From Robertmurraya sp047302285 (GTDB lineage: Bacteria; Bacillota; Bacilli; Bacillales; Cytobacillaceae): a stretch of DNA of 64,000 nucleotides. The stretch covers positions 310,001 through 374,000 of the forward strand of contig NZ_CP154845.1 in the NCBI RefSeq assembly GCF_047302285.1. Reading direction: 5' to 3'. This document shows, piece by piece, positions 34,420 to 43,499 of the stretch. The notes below the pieces were generated by a model that saw nothing but the letters and a program-made list of their open reading frames with translations, ran no database searches and was not told the DNA's origin. The translations under genes were made by a program, and so were the position numbers. Within the stretch, counting starts at the first letter, position 1; the number at the start of each line of letters is the position of its first letter.

Positions 34420-35622
34420 TTATAGAAAATGATCGATTCTACCTGCTATCCATTCTTTCACACGCCCCATAAATCCAATCGAATTTAAATCCTCTAATGT
34501 TAGCTTGTCGGAATCCTTCATATCTTTATCCAGAATGCGTTTCATTTCATCAATCATTTTCGGGTCATGAATATAGCAATTAATTTCATGATTTAGGAAA
34601 AAGCTCCGATTATCAAAGTTAGCGGTTCCGATATCACAAATTTCATCATCAAATAATAAAATTTTTGCATGATAAAAACCATTTTTAAATTGGTATACAT
34701 TCGCCCCTTCTGCGAGGATCGCTCTTAAATAAGGGTATGATGCCTCTTTTACGAGCATGTGGTCCGACAGATACGGAACAATAATCGACAGCTCAACCCC
34801 TCGACGAAGGGCATCAAGAAGATCCTTGAGAATACGTTCGCTTGGAATAAAGTAGGGACTTCCAATTAAAATTGATTTTTTGGAATCGTGGATGAGAGTT
34901 GAAAAAGTGTCTTCTAATAAGAAACCTTCAGTTGAAATGATTCTGTGCCGACTCGTCCCTTTTCCTAATGGGGGAAAATAAATCTTGTTCTGCAATAAAT
35001 TCGTTTTTGCGGCCTCTTGCCAATCAAGAAGGAATTGTTTCTGCAAGTCAACAACACCCTCGGCTGTGATTCTGAGATGATAATCGCGCCAAGGGCTGAG
35101 CTTAGGATCTAAATCGATGTATTCATTGCCAACATTATAACCTCCAAGATAGCCGATCGAGCCATCAATAACGGTAATTTTGCGATGATTTCGCGCTTGG
35201 GAGGAGTAGAAATAAAAGGGTGGAGTTGGAACATTGGAAAAAGCGAACTCAACACCAGCGCTCTCTAATTCTTTAATCATTTTTCGCGAAACCTTCAGAC
35301 TACCAGCCCAATCGAGCAAAAGTCTCACTTCCACGCCTTCTTCTGCTTTTTCCTTTAAAATCGTTAAAAATTCATTTCCAAACTCATCATTATTGCAAAT
35401 ATAAAATAGTACATGAATATGTTTTTTAGCATTTTTAAAGTCGTCAAACATATGATTAAATAGGTCAGTCCCATGAGTAAAAAGTTCAATATTGCTTTCA
35501 CGGAACGGAAAGGCATTGCTTTTTATCGTCGGTAAATACTTTTTTCTCCCTATTTTATAATCAATGGTCAAACATGTACCGATGACAAAGATAGCAATCA
35601 AAATATAGATGAGAACTTTCAA
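34420..35622 (-). CDS. clsB: cardiolipin synthase-like phospholipase D protein ClsB
   Basis: A 400-residue protein with one N-terminal membrane helix and two HKD motifs: NHRKITVIDGSIGYLGG (about residue 165) and YHAKILLFDDEICDIG plus TANFDNRS (about 340). This is the length of B. subtilis YwjE rather than the ~500 aa of ClsA, and the neighbour fadF (ywjF) agrees. It should join phosphatidylglycerols to make cardiolipin. It is divergent from fadF. Confidence 0.88.
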   Translation of the reverse strand: MKVLIYILIAIFVIGTCLTIDYKIGRKKYLPTIKSNAFPFRESNIELFTHGTDLFNHMFDDFKNAKKHIHVLFYICNNDEFGNEFLTILKEKAEEGVEVRLLLDWAGSLKVSRKMIKELESAGVEFAFSNVPTPPFYFYSSQARNHRKITVIDGSIGYLGGYNVGNEYIDLDPKLSPWRDYHLRITAEGVVDLQKQFLLDWQEAAKTNLLQNKIYFPPLGKGTSRHRIISTEGFLLEDTFSTLIHDSKKSILIGSPYFIPSERILKDLLDALRRGVELSIIVPYLSDHMLVKEASYPYLRAILAEGANVYQFKNGFYHAKILLFDDEICDIGTANFDNRSFFLNHEINCYIHDPKMIDEMKRILDKDMKDSDKLTLEDLNSIGFMGRVKEWIAGRIDHFL

Positions 35623-35716
35623 TGCTATCCGCTCCTTTATTGATGGGTAATCATATTGTCCCCGAAATGGTTTCTTCTATAACGGATTTTCAAGTTTGAC
35701 TTTTAAAAGAAAAGGA

Positions 35717-35744
35717 TTGACTGAATGCTCATTCATTATATAAT
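35717..35744 (+). promoter_or_regulatory. sigma-A promoter of fadF with overlapping FadR-like operator
   Basis: TTGACT (35717-35722), 16-bp spacer, TATAAT (35739-35744). The 18-bp TGACTGAATGCTCATTCA (35718-35735) fits the Bacillus FadR operator (two TGAATGA-type arms 4 bp apart; left arm 6/7, right arm 7/7). A repressor bound here would cover the -35 and spacer, so release by long-chain acyl-CoA would open fadF. Confidence 0.7.
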
Positions 35745-35859
35745 AGAATTATATAAATTCTGAAAATTTTATTTGTCAGCCAATTCGTGAAAGGCTCTCT
35801 TACTAAAATTTTCCTCACTCAAACGAAATTTCATTAAAGAAAGGAGCGTTTCATTCCAG

Positions 35860-37971
35860 ATGAATGGACTATTATGGATCAACTTAATCGCAACCCTTTT
35901 TGTAATCGCTTACGGTGTCAGTCTTTTTGTCTATGTCGTGAAGACAAGAATTGAATACATCAAGCTTGGGGAAAAAGAAGAGTTTGATAACAATGTAAAA
36001 GAGCGGATGAAAAAAATAGGGGTAATGGTATTCGGACAAAAGAAATTGATGAAGGATAAAAAGAGTGGCATCATCCATGTCATGTTCTTTTATGGCTTTA
36101 TCCTCGTTCAATTTGGGGCGATCGATTTCATTATTAAAGGGATCTATCCTGGAGCCCATCTCCCATTTGGACCTCTTTATGGGGCTTTCACATTCTTCCA
36201 GGAAATTGTTACGTTAGTCATTTTAGTGGCCGTCGTATGGGCATTTCACAGACGTTATGTCGAAAAGCTTGTCCGTTTAAAAAGAGGTTTTAAATCAGGA
36301 CTCGTACTCATTTTCATTGGTGGACTCATGCTTTCAGTCCTGCTCGGGAATGGTATGAGTATGATTTGGCACGGACACGACGCCACTTGGACAGAGCCAG
36401 TTGCCTCACTTATTGCAACTGCGTTTGCTGGAATTGGCGAAACAGCCTCTATCGCTATTTTTTATGTGGCGTGGTGGATTCATTTGCTGTTCTTATTATC
36501 TTTCCTCGTCTATGTTCCACAAGGAAAGCATGCGCACTTACTCGCAGGTCCAGCGAATGTGTATGTAAATCGCCTTGAAAAGCCAGGTAAATTAAAGAAG
36601 ATTGATTTTGAAGATGAAACACAAGAAACGTTCGGGGTTGGGATAATTGAAGACTTCACCCAACTGCAATTAGTTGATTTATATGCATGTGTCGAGTGTG
36701 GTCGCTGTACGAATATGTGTCCAGCAACAGGTACGGGAAAAATGCTTTCACCAATGGATTTAATCTTAAAGCTTCGCGATCATTTAACCAATCATGGGGC
36801 AGCCGTTACTTCTAAGCAGCCATGGGTACCGACCTTTGCTTTTGCGAATACGCAAGGAAATCAGCTAGCCCTTGCTGCTTCTGGAAAAGGGGTCGAGGAA
36901 AGTGCAGCTGCACTTGCCTATAGCCCGAGCTTAATTGGTGAAGTCATTACAGAAGAAGAAATTTGGGCATGTACGACTTGCCGAAACTGTGAAGACCAAT
37001 GTCCGGTTATGAACGAGCATGTGGAAAAAATTATTGACCTTCGCCGTTATTTAGTGCTAACAGAAGGGAAAATGGATGCAGATGCTCAGCGTGCGATGCA
37101 AAACATTGAGCGTCAAGGAAATCCATGGGGCTTAAACCGCAAAGAACGTGAAAATTGGCGTGAAGCTCGAGAAGATGTAGAAGTAAAGACCGTTAAGGAA
37201 ATGAAAAAAGCGGGCGAAGAGTTCGAATACCTTTTCTGGGTCGGATCGATGGGCTCTTATGATAACCGCAGTCAAAAAATTGCCCTATCATTTGCAAAAT
37301 TATTGAATGAAGCAGGCGTCAAATTTGCCATTCTTGGCAATAAAGAAAAGAACTCTGGAGATACCGCTCGCCGCCTTGGAAATGAGTTTGTCTTCCAAGA
37401 ACTAGCGACCAATAATATTTCTGAATTTGAAAAAAATGAAGTGAAGAAGATCGTGACAATTGATCCGCATGCATACAATATTTTTAAGAACGAGTATCCT
37501 GATTTCGGACTTGAAGCCGAAGTTTATCACCATACAGAGGTTCTCTATCAATTGGTGAAAGAGGGCCGATTAAAACCAAAGTATGCAGTGAATGAAACGA
37601 TTACCTTCCATGATTCATGTTACTTAGGACGCTACAACGAAGTATACGATCCACCACGGGAAATTCTTAAATCCATTTCCGGAGTAAACCTTGTGGAAAT
37701 GGCACGAAATCGTGATACAGGGATGTGCTGTGGAGCGGGTGGTGGTCTCATGTGGATGGAAGAAGAAACAGGCCAGCGCATAAACGTGGCGAGAACAGAA
37801 CAAGCTTTAGAGGTCAACCCAACTGTTATTAGTTCTGGATGTCCATATTGCTTAACGATGCTTTCAGATGGAACAAAAGCGAAGGAAGTAGAAGACCAAG
37901 TTTCCACTTATGATGTCGCAGAGCTGCTAGAAAAAGCCGTTTGTGGCGAAACAGAAGAATTAGCCTCATAA
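35860..37971 (+). CDS. fadF: FadF-type iron-sulfur oxidoreductase for beta-oxidation
   Basis: A 703-residue membrane protein thought to accept electrons from acyl-CoA dehydrogenases through ETF. The N-terminal ~240 residues have five to six membrane helices. Two [4Fe-4S] motifs follow (CVECGRCTNMCP and CTTCRNCEDQCP), then two CCG domains (DSCYLGRYNEVY and CCGAGGGLMWM, with SGCPYCLTM). B. subtilis YwjF has the same layout and position. An upstream FadR-like site supports control by fatty acids. Confidence 0.88.
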   Translation: MNGLLWINLIATLFVIAYGVSLFVYVVKTRIEYIKLGEKEEFDNNVKERMKKIGVMVFGQKKLMKDKKSGIIHVMFFYGFILVQFGAIDFIIKGIYPGAHLPFGPLYGAFTFFQEIVTLVILVAVVWAFHRRYVEKLVRLKRGFKSGLVLIFIGGLMLSVLLGNGMSMIWHGHDATWTEPVASLIATAFAGIGETASIAIFYVAWWIHLLFLLSFLVYVPQGKHAHLLAGPANVYVNRLEKPGKLKKIDFEDETQETFGVGIIEDFTQLQLVDLYACVECGRCTNMCPATGTGKMLSPMDLILKLRDHLTNHGAAVTSKQPWVPTFAFANTQGNQLALAASGKGVEESAAALAYSPSLIGEVITEEEIWACTTCRNCEDQCPVMNEHVEKIIDLRRYLVLTEGKMDADAQRAMQNIERQGNPWGLNRKERENWREAREDVEVKTVKEMKKAGEEFEYLFWVGSMGSYDNRSQKIALSFAKLLNEAGVKFAILGNKEKNSGDTARRLGNEFVFQELATNNISEFEKNEVKKIVTIDPHAYNIFKNEYPDFGLEAEVYHHTEVLYQLVKEGRLKPKYAVNETITFHDSCYLGRYNEVYDPPREILKSISGVNLVEMARNRDTGMCCGAGGGLMWMEEETGQRINVARTEQALEVNPTVISSGCPYCLTMLSDGTKAKEVEDQVSTYDVAELLEKAVCGETEELAS

Positions 37972-38035
37972 ATAAGGGATGAGACAATAAATAACTTTTG
38001 CGTGAATTTAATGTACGAGAAACAATGTAAAGAAG

Positions 38036-38083
38036 CATTACCAGCGAGAGGGCATTCTCTCGTTGGTAATGAAAAATTTTTTA
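38036..38083 (+). terminator. terminator of fadF
   Basis: CATTACCAGCGAGAG (38036-38050) pairs with CTCTCGTTGGTAATG (38057-38071, one G-U pair), followed by A and then six T. Confidence 0.85.
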
Positions 38084-38121
38084 AGAAAGAGATTCTGAAT
38101 CTTTGATTTATTAAAAAGAGA

Positions 38122-38150
38122 TTCAACTTTTCCATAAATTGTTGTAAAAT
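38122..38150 (+). promoter_or_regulatory. candidate promoter of the thiolase operon
   Basis: TTCAAC (38122-38127), 17-bp spacer, TAAAAT (38145-38150). The -35 is imperfect; a sporulation sigma factor could also be used, as for the B. subtilis mmg operon. Confidence 0.4.
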
Positions 38151-38158
38151 AGATTCGA

Positions 38159-38172
38159 AGTAAACGCTTTCA
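38159..38172 (+). promoter_or_regulatory. CcpA cre site before the thiolase operon
   Basis: AGTAAACGCTTTCA matches 13 of 14 cre positions. It lies at or just after the predicted start of transcription, a place where CcpA represses, fitting carbon-catabolite repression of acyl-CoA degradation. Confidence 0.65.
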
Positions 38173-38232
38173 AAATTTCTGCTACACATGAAACAAGGGA
38201 ACAGCATGTTCCCATTTCTTCAAGCTTGCTTT

Positions 38233-38250
38233 TGAGCGAGCGTTCAGTCA
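38233..38250 (+). promoter_or_regulatory. FadR/TetR-like operator before the thiolase operon
   Basis: TGAGCGA-GCGT-TCAGTCA has the same 7+4+7 layout as the site in front of fadF (arms 5/7 and 6/7 to TGAATGA/TCATTCA). It could be bound by FadR or by the TetR protein encoded at 42845. Confidence 0.5.
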
Positions 38251-38330
38251 GTCCTACTCATACACCTTCCAAGATCAATCACATCATTCTTTATTCAAAT
38301 TGACATTTTAATAGAAAAGGAGTGTTTTAG

Positions 38331-39527
38331 ATGGGGAAAACAGTCATTCTTAGTGGTGCAAGAACACCTTTTGCTAAATCAGGTGGGAATTTGAGCAGTT
38401 TTACAGCATCAGATTTAGGAGGTATCGTTGTTAAAGCCGCTTTAGCACGTGCCCATGTGAAGGGGGAAGACGTCCAAGAAGTGATTTTAGGAAATGTCCT
38501 TCAAGGTGGTCAAGGACAGATCCCGTCTCGTCAAGCTGCACAAAAGGCAGGCCTCCCATGGGAAGTGAAAACGGAAACGATAAACAAAGTTTGTGCATCT
38601 GGAATGCGAAGTGTCACGTTAGCCGATCAAATTATTCGGGCTGGAGATGAAGAGGTAATCGTCGCCGGTGGGATGGAATCGATGAGCAATGCTCCCTATT
38701 TTTTACCGAATGTTCGCTTTGGCTTACGGATGGGAGATTCTACGGTGAAGGATTTAATGGTTCATGACGGATTAACGTGTAGCTTTACGGGAGTCCACAT
38801 GGGCACTTATGGAAATGGGGTGGCAGCAGAACTAGCCATTACTCGTGAAGAACAGGATCGCTGGGCATTGAGAAGTCATGAACTTGCGATAGCAGCGATG
38901 GAGGCAGGAAAGCTGTCAGAAGAAATTGTCCCTGTGGAAGTGCCACAAAGAAAGGGAGCGCCAGTTGTCGTTTCAGAAGATGAGGCGCCAAGAAAAGATA
39001 CCTCCCTAGAACGTTTAGAGAAATTACGCCCTGTATTTGGTGCGGATGGAACGATTACAGCCGGAAATGCACCAGGAGTAAATGATGGTGCGGCTGCCCT
39101 TGTCTTAATGAGCGAAGAGAGAGCGAAGCAGGAAGGAAGAGTACCGGAAGCTTATATTATCGGGCAAGCGGCTGTTGCTGTTGAAGCAAAAGATTTTCCG
39201 AAGACGCCTGGCATTGTCATTAATGAGCTTCTGAAGAAAACAGGGAAAACTGTTGAAGAAATCGACTTATTTGAAATTAATGAAGCGTTCGCGGCAGTGG
39301 CTCTGGCCAGCAGCGAGATTGCTGATTTAGATCCGGAAAAAGTCAATGTGAATGGTGGTGCGGTCGCCCTCGGACATCCGATCGGAGCGAGTGGTGCAAG
39401 AATCATTGTGACTCTCATGCATGAATTAAAACGCCGTGGTGGCGGTATTGGGATTGCTGCGATTTGTTCTGGTGGTGGCCAAGGTGATGCCGTCATGATC
39501 GAAGTACCAAAGGGGGAAGTGCAATGA
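38331..39527 (+). CDS. mmgA: acetyl-CoA C-acetyltransferase (thiolase)
   Basis: A thiolase of 398 aa that splits or forms acetoacetyl-CoA. The nucleophilic cysteine lies in INKVCASGMRS (about residue 88). The later catalytic segments EINEAFAAVA, GGAVALGHPIGASGA and CSGGGQGDA are complete. It overlaps the dehydrogenase gene by 4 bp. It corresponds to mmgA of the B. subtilis mother-cell acyl-CoA operon by order (thiolase, HBD, acyl-CoA dehydrogenase); the exact substrate is not certain. Confidence 0.9.
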   Translation: MGKTVILSGARTPFAKSGGNLSSFTASDLGGIVVKAALARAHVKGEDVQEVILGNVLQGGQGQIPSRQAAQKAGLPWEVKTETINKVCASGMRSVTLADQIIRAGDEEVIVAGGMESMSNAPYFLPNVRFGLRMGDSTVKDLMVHDGLTCSFTGVHMGTYGNGVAAELAITREEQDRWALRSHELAIAAMEAGKLSEEIVPVEVPQRKGAPVVVSEDEAPRKDTSLERLEKLRPVFGADGTITAGNAPGVNDGAAALVLMSEERAKQEGRVPEAYIIGQAAVAVEAKDFPKTPGIVINELLKKTGKTVEEIDLFEINEAFAAVALASSEIADLDPEKVNVNGGAVALGHPIGASGARIIVTLMHELKRRGGGIGIAAICSGGGQGDAVMIEVPKGEVQ

Positions 39528-40375
39528 ACGTTGAGAAAATCATGGTGATCGGAGCTGGACAGATGGGCTCAGGAATTGCTCAAGTTTGTGCCCAAGCAGG
39601 TTACTCAGTGTTATTGCATGATCTAAAAGGGGATTTTGTAGATAAAGGGCTAGGCGTTATTCGAAAGAATCTATCGAGACAAGTCGCTAAGGAAAGAATG
39701 ACAGAGGCAGAGCTTGAGCAGGTGTTAGGAAGAATTAGTCCATCGACCGAGATCGAAAATGCTAGTTCAGTAGATTTAGTGATCGAAGCGGCTGTAGAAA
39801 ATATGGAAATCAAAGCGAGCCTTTTTAAGAAATTAGACGAATTGGCTCCTGCTCATACGATTTTAGCGAGTAATACATCGTCTTTACCGATTACAGAAAT
39901 TGCCGCGGCCACGAAGCGACCGGAAAAAGTCATTGGTATGCATTTTATGAATCCCGTACCTGTTATGAAGCTGGTGGAAATTATTCGAGGACTGGCAACA
40001 GCAGACGAAGTGTACAACATGATTGAAGATATTACGAAGAAATTAAACAAAGTCCCAGTTGAAGTGAATGACTTCCCTGGATTTGTCGCTAATCGCATTT
40101 TGATGCCGATGATTAATGAAGCGATCTATACCCTTTATGAAGGGGTCGCCACAAAGGAAGCAATTGATGAGGTGATGAAACTCGGTATGAATCACCCAAT
40201 GGGTCCGTTAACACTTGCCGATTTTATCGGACTAGATACTTGCCTTTATATTATGGAAACGCTTCATGAAGGATTTGGTGATGACAAATACCGTCCATGT
40301 CCATTGCTGCGTAAATACGTGAAAGCTGGTTGGCTTGGTAAAAAATCTGGCCGTGGCTTTTACGAGTACGCTTAG
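39524..40375 (+). CDS. mmgB: 3-hydroxybutyryl-CoA dehydrogenase
   Basis: An NAD-dependent 3-hydroxyacyl-CoA dehydrogenase of 283 aa. Rossmann loop VIGAGQMGSGIAQVCAQAG is at the N-terminus. ASNTSSLPIT, the catalytic His in GMHFMNPVPVMKLVE, and the C-terminal NHPMGPLTLADFIGLD follow. It is coupled to the thiolase gene by an ATGA overlap. Confidence 0.93.
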   Translation: MNVEKIMVIGAGQMGSGIAQVCAQAGYSVLLHDLKGDFVDKGLGVIRKNLSRQVAKERMTEAELEQVLGRISPSTEIENASSVDLVIEAAVENMEIKASLFKKLDELAPAHTILASNTSSLPITEIAAATKRPEKVIGMHFMNPVPVMKLVEIIRGLATADEVYNMIEDITKKLNKVPVEVNDFPGFVANRILMPMINEAIYTLYEGVATKEAIDEVMKLGMNHPMGPLTLADFIGLDTCLYIMETLHEGFGDDKYRPCPLLRKYVKAGWLGKKSGRGFYEYA

Positions 40376-40382
40376 GTGGCGA

Positions 40383-40500
40383 TTTCCGGAATTAAATGAT
40401 TTTTTCCGGAATTAACACGAAAAGTTACGGAATTATTTCAAAAGTTACGGAATTAATATCAAAAGTTACGGAATTAACACCAAAAGTTCCGGAATCAACA
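40383..40500 (+). repeat. 21-bp tandem repeats between HBD and acyl-CoA dehydrogenase genes
   Basis: Six copies of a TTMCGGAATTAA core, spaced by about 21 bp in the last four units (AAAAGTTACGGAATTAAYAYC). It lies inside the operon just before the ribosome site of the next gene. A long open frame through it is a product of the repeat. Confidence 0.75.
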
Positions 40501-40519
40501 TCAAGAAAGGGGGAGAAGC

Positions 40520-41650
40520 ATGGACTTACGTTTAACGGACGAACAAGAAATGATGCAAAAAATGGTTCAGGACTTTGCCCAAAAGGAAATTGCGCCATTT
40601 ATCGAGAGAATGGAGCAGGGAGAATTCCCACGCCGCATCATCGAAAGAATGGGGGATCTTGGTCTAATGGGAATACCGATTCCAGCTAAATACGGTGGGG
40701 CGGAAATGGACTTCATCTCATATATACGAGCCATCCACGAAATTTCCAAGGTCAGTGCGACGGTTGGGGTGATTTTGGCGGTCCACACATCGGTTGGTAC
40801 CAATCCGATCCTTTACTTCGGAAATGAGGAGCAAAAACAAAAATTCATCCCCAAGCTCGCTTCTGGAGAATACTTAGGGGCCTTTTGCTTAACAGAACCA
40901 AGCTCAGGGTCAGATGCGGGAAGTCTTAAATCAAAAGCGGTTTTAGACGGTGATCACTATGTAATAAACGGTTCGAAGGCATTTATTACGAACGGTGGGG
41001 AAGCGGATGTGTACATTGTCTTTGCTTCGACAAGACCAACTGCTGGTCCGAGGGGAATATCTGCTTTTATCGTGGAAAAGGATACGCCGGGACTCATTGT
41101 AGGTAAGGATGAGCATAAAATGGGCTTGTACGGTTCAAGGACGGTCCAATTAACGTTTGAAGATATGAAAGTGCCTAAAGAGAATCTTCTTGGTGAAGAA
41201 GGGCATGGTTTTAAAATCGCCATGGGAAATCTTGATGTAGGGCGAATCGGCATTGCTGCCCAGGCACTAGGCATTGCCGAAGCTGCTTTTGAAGCGGCAA
41301 CGAACTATGCAAAAGAGCGTCAGCAATTCGGTAAGGCAATCGCAGCCCATCAAGGGGTGGCGTTCAAACTAGCAGATATGGCAACGCAAATTGAAGCGGC
41401 GAAACTATTAATTTACCAAGCGGCAGACTTAAGGTTAAATGGATTGAAATGCGGCAAAGAAGCGTCAATGGCGAAACTTTTTGCTTCGAAAACGGCGGTT
41501 GAAGTGACAACAGAAGCGATCCAAGTGTTTGGGGGATACGGGTATACAAAGGATTATCCTGTTGAGCGTTATTTCCGTGATGCAAAGGTAACGGAAATTT
41601 ACGAAGGTACTAGCGAAATTCAGCGCATCGTTATTAGCAAGAACCTATAA
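40520..41650 (+). CDS. acyl-CoA dehydrogenase, first copy
   Basis: A FAD-dependent acyl-CoA dehydrogenase (376 aa), likely short-chain (butyryl/isobutyryl-type). Signature one (LTEPSSGSDAG) and signature two (QVFGGYGYTKDYPVERYFRDA) are present. The catalytic glutamate is expected in IYEGTSEIQRIVI. Strong AAGGGGGAG ribosome site. About 20 bp separates it from a paralogue; the pair may differ in chain specificity. Confidence 0.92.
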   Translation: MDLRLTDEQEMMQKMVQDFAQKEIAPFIERMEQGEFPRRIIERMGDLGLMGIPIPAKYGGAEMDFISYIRAIHEISKVSATVGVILAVHTSVGTNPILYFGNEEQKQKFIPKLASGEYLGAFCLTEPSSGSDAGSLKSKAVLDGDHYVINGSKAFITNGGEADVYIVFASTRPTAGPRGISAFIVEKDTPGLIVGKDEHKMGLYGSRTVQLTFEDMKVPKENLLGEEGHGFKIAMGNLDVGRIGIAAQALGIAEAAFEAATNYAKERQQFGKAIAAHQGVAFKLADMATQIEAAKLLIYQAADLRLNGLKCGKEASMAKLFASKTAVEVTTEAIQVFGGYGYTKDYPVERYFRDAKVTEIYEGTSEIQRIVISKNL

Positions 41651-41670
41651 AAAAGAAAGAGGGAACAAAG

Positions 41671-42810
41671 ATGAGATTCCAATTATCCGAAGAACATGAA
41701 ATGATTCGTAAAATGGTCAGAGACTTCGCCACCAATGAGGTCGCACCAACCGCGGCAGAACGGGATGAAGAGGAGCGTTTTGACAGAGACATATTCAAGC
41801 AAATGGCAGAACTCGGACTAACAGGGATTCCTTGGCCAGAAGAGTACGGTGGAATTGGCAGTGATTATTTAGCGTATTGTATCGCAGTCGAAGAGCTGTC
41901 ACGTGTCGATGCTTCTATTGGTGTTACCCTTTCCGCGCACACTTCATTAGCCGGATGGCCGCTCTATAAATTTGGTAGTGAGGAACAAAAGCAGAAGTAT
42001 TTACGTCCAATGGCGCTTGGAGAAAAGATGGGGGCATACGGATTGACTGAGCCTGGAAGTGGTTCAGATGCAGGGGGAATGAGGACGACAGCTCGACTTG
42101 AAAGCGATCACTATGTCTTAAATGGTTCGAAAATTTTTATCACAAATGGCGGTGAAGCAGATATTTATGTCGTTTTTGCCTTAACCGATCCTGCCCAGAA
42201 AACAAGGGGAACGACAGCGTTTATTGTTGAAAGTGACTTTCCAGGCTTTTCCGTTGGGAAAAAGGAAAAAAAGCTCGGAATTCGTTCATCTCCAACGACG
42301 GAGATCATTTTCGAAGACTGCCGTGTGCCTGTAGAAAATGTACTAGGTCAAGTTGGAGAAGGTTTTAAAATTGCGATGATGACTTTAGACGGTGGTCGTA
42401 ACGGAATTGCGGCGCAAGCAGTTGGGATTGCACAAGGGGCATTAGATGCGGCAACAGACTACGCGAAGGAACGTCACCAATTTGGCAAACCGATTGCTGC
42501 AAATCAAGGAATCGGCTTTAAGCTTGCTGATATGGCAACAAATATTGAAGCAGCTCGTCTATTAACCTATCAAGCTGCATGGCTTGAATCAGAAGGTCTT
42601 CCATATGGAAAAGAATCGGCTATGTCAAAGCTATTTGCTGGTGACACGGCGATGAAGGTAACAACAGAAGCGGTGCAAGTCTTCGGTGGCTACGGTTATA
42701 CAAAGGATTATCCAGTTGAGCGCTTTATGCGTGATGCAAAAATCACGCAAATCTATGAAGGAACACAAGAAATTCAAAGGCTCGTCATTTCGAGAATGAT
42801 TACCAAGTAA
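41671..42810 (+). CDS. acdA: acyl-CoA dehydrogenase, second copy
   Basis: A second acyl-CoA dehydrogenase of 379 aa with LTEPGSGSDAGG, QVFGGYGYTKDYPVERFMRDA and IYEGTQEIQRLVI. It is clearly a paralogue of the gene before it but diverged, so it is an old duplication. By position it is nearest to acdA of B. subtilis. It probably feeds electrons to ETF and then FadF. Confidence 0.9.
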   Translation: MRFQLSEEHEMIRKMVRDFATNEVAPTAAERDEEERFDRDIFKQMAELGLTGIPWPEEYGGIGSDYLAYCIAVEELSRVDASIGVTLSAHTSLAGWPLYKFGSEEQKQKYLRPMALGEKMGAYGLTEPGSGSDAGGMRTTARLESDHYVLNGSKIFITNGGEADIYVVFALTDPAQKTRGTTAFIVESDFPGFSVGKKEKKLGIRSSPTTEIIFEDCRVPVENVLGQVGEGFKIAMMTLDGGRNGIAAQAVGIAQGALDAATDYAKERHQFGKPIAANQGIGFKLADMATNIEAARLLTYQAAWLESEGLPYGKESAMSKLFAGDTAMKVTTEAVQVFGGYGYTKDYPVERFMRDAKITQIYEGTQEIQRLVISRMITK

Positions 42811-42844
42811 TCTACTCCTATGGACAAGGAGGTTAGGATAAGCG

Positions 42845-43483
42845 ATGAAAAAGCGTGAAGTTCATGCATCTGTCAAAGATGAGCGGCTTGTCATGAAAAG
42901 AAGAAATCAAATGATAAAAGGAGCTGTCACGCTTTTTAAAGAAAAGGGATTCCATCGAACAACGACGAGAGAAATAGCGAAGGCAGCTGGCTTTAGCATC
43001 GGGACGTTATATGAATACATTCGTTCGAAGGAAGATGTCCTGTATTTAGTGTGTGACAGTATTTATGATGAGGTGCATAACCGCCTGCAAAAGGACATTG
43101 ATACGAAAAGGGGGACGCTTGAAAGTCTTAAACTTGGCATTGGTCAATACTTTAGAGTTGTCGATGACTTACAAGATGAAGTGCTCGTCATGTATCAGGA
43201 GGCTAAATCCCTTTCTAAGGATGCCCTTCCGTATGTGTTAAGGAAGGAAGCGGAGATGGCGCTCATCATTGAGGATATCATTAATCGTTGCGTGGAAAAT
43301 GGGGAGCTAGACTTAACCTGTGATGAGGTAAAACTCATGTCCCATAACATCGTTGTACTCGGGCAAATGTGGGCATTTCGCCGCTGGAATATTCAAAAGA
43401 AGTACGCGTTAGAGGAGTATATCGATATTCAAATAAAGCTAATTTTTGAAGGGATTAAGAAAAAAGAAGTCCCAACAAAGTGA
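42845..43483 (+). CDS. TetR-family regulator
   Basis: A 212-residue TetR repressor. The helix-turn-helix lies at about residues 25-70 (GAVTLFKEKGFHRTTTREIAKAAGFSIGTLYEYI, here given in part by key residues), with a ligand domain of the TetR_C type after it. Its position between acyl-CoA dehydrogenases and IcmF suggests it senses an acyl-CoA. It could bind the 18-bp sites at 38233 or 35718; this is inference. Confidence 0.85.
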   Translation: MKKREVHASVKDERLVMKRRNQMIKGAVTLFKEKGFHRTTTREIAKAAGFSIGTLYEYIRSKEDVLYLVCDSIYDEVHNRLQKDIDTKRGTLESLKLGIGQYFRVVDDLQDEVLVMYQEAKSLSKDALPYVLRKEAEMALIIEDIINRCVENGELDLTCDEVKLMSHNIVVLGQMWAFRRWNIQKKYALEEYIDIQIKLIFEGIKKKEVPTK

Positions 43484-43499
43484 ACGAGGAGGGAGAAAT

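Noticed and set aside
40383..40500. CRISPR array
   Set aside because: Units are about 21 bp, lack unique spacers of constant length, and no cas genes are nearby.
40396..40689. 97-codon frame before the acyl-CoA dehydrogenase
   Set aside because: It is a translation of the 21-bp tandem repeat and then runs out of frame in the dehydrogenase gene.
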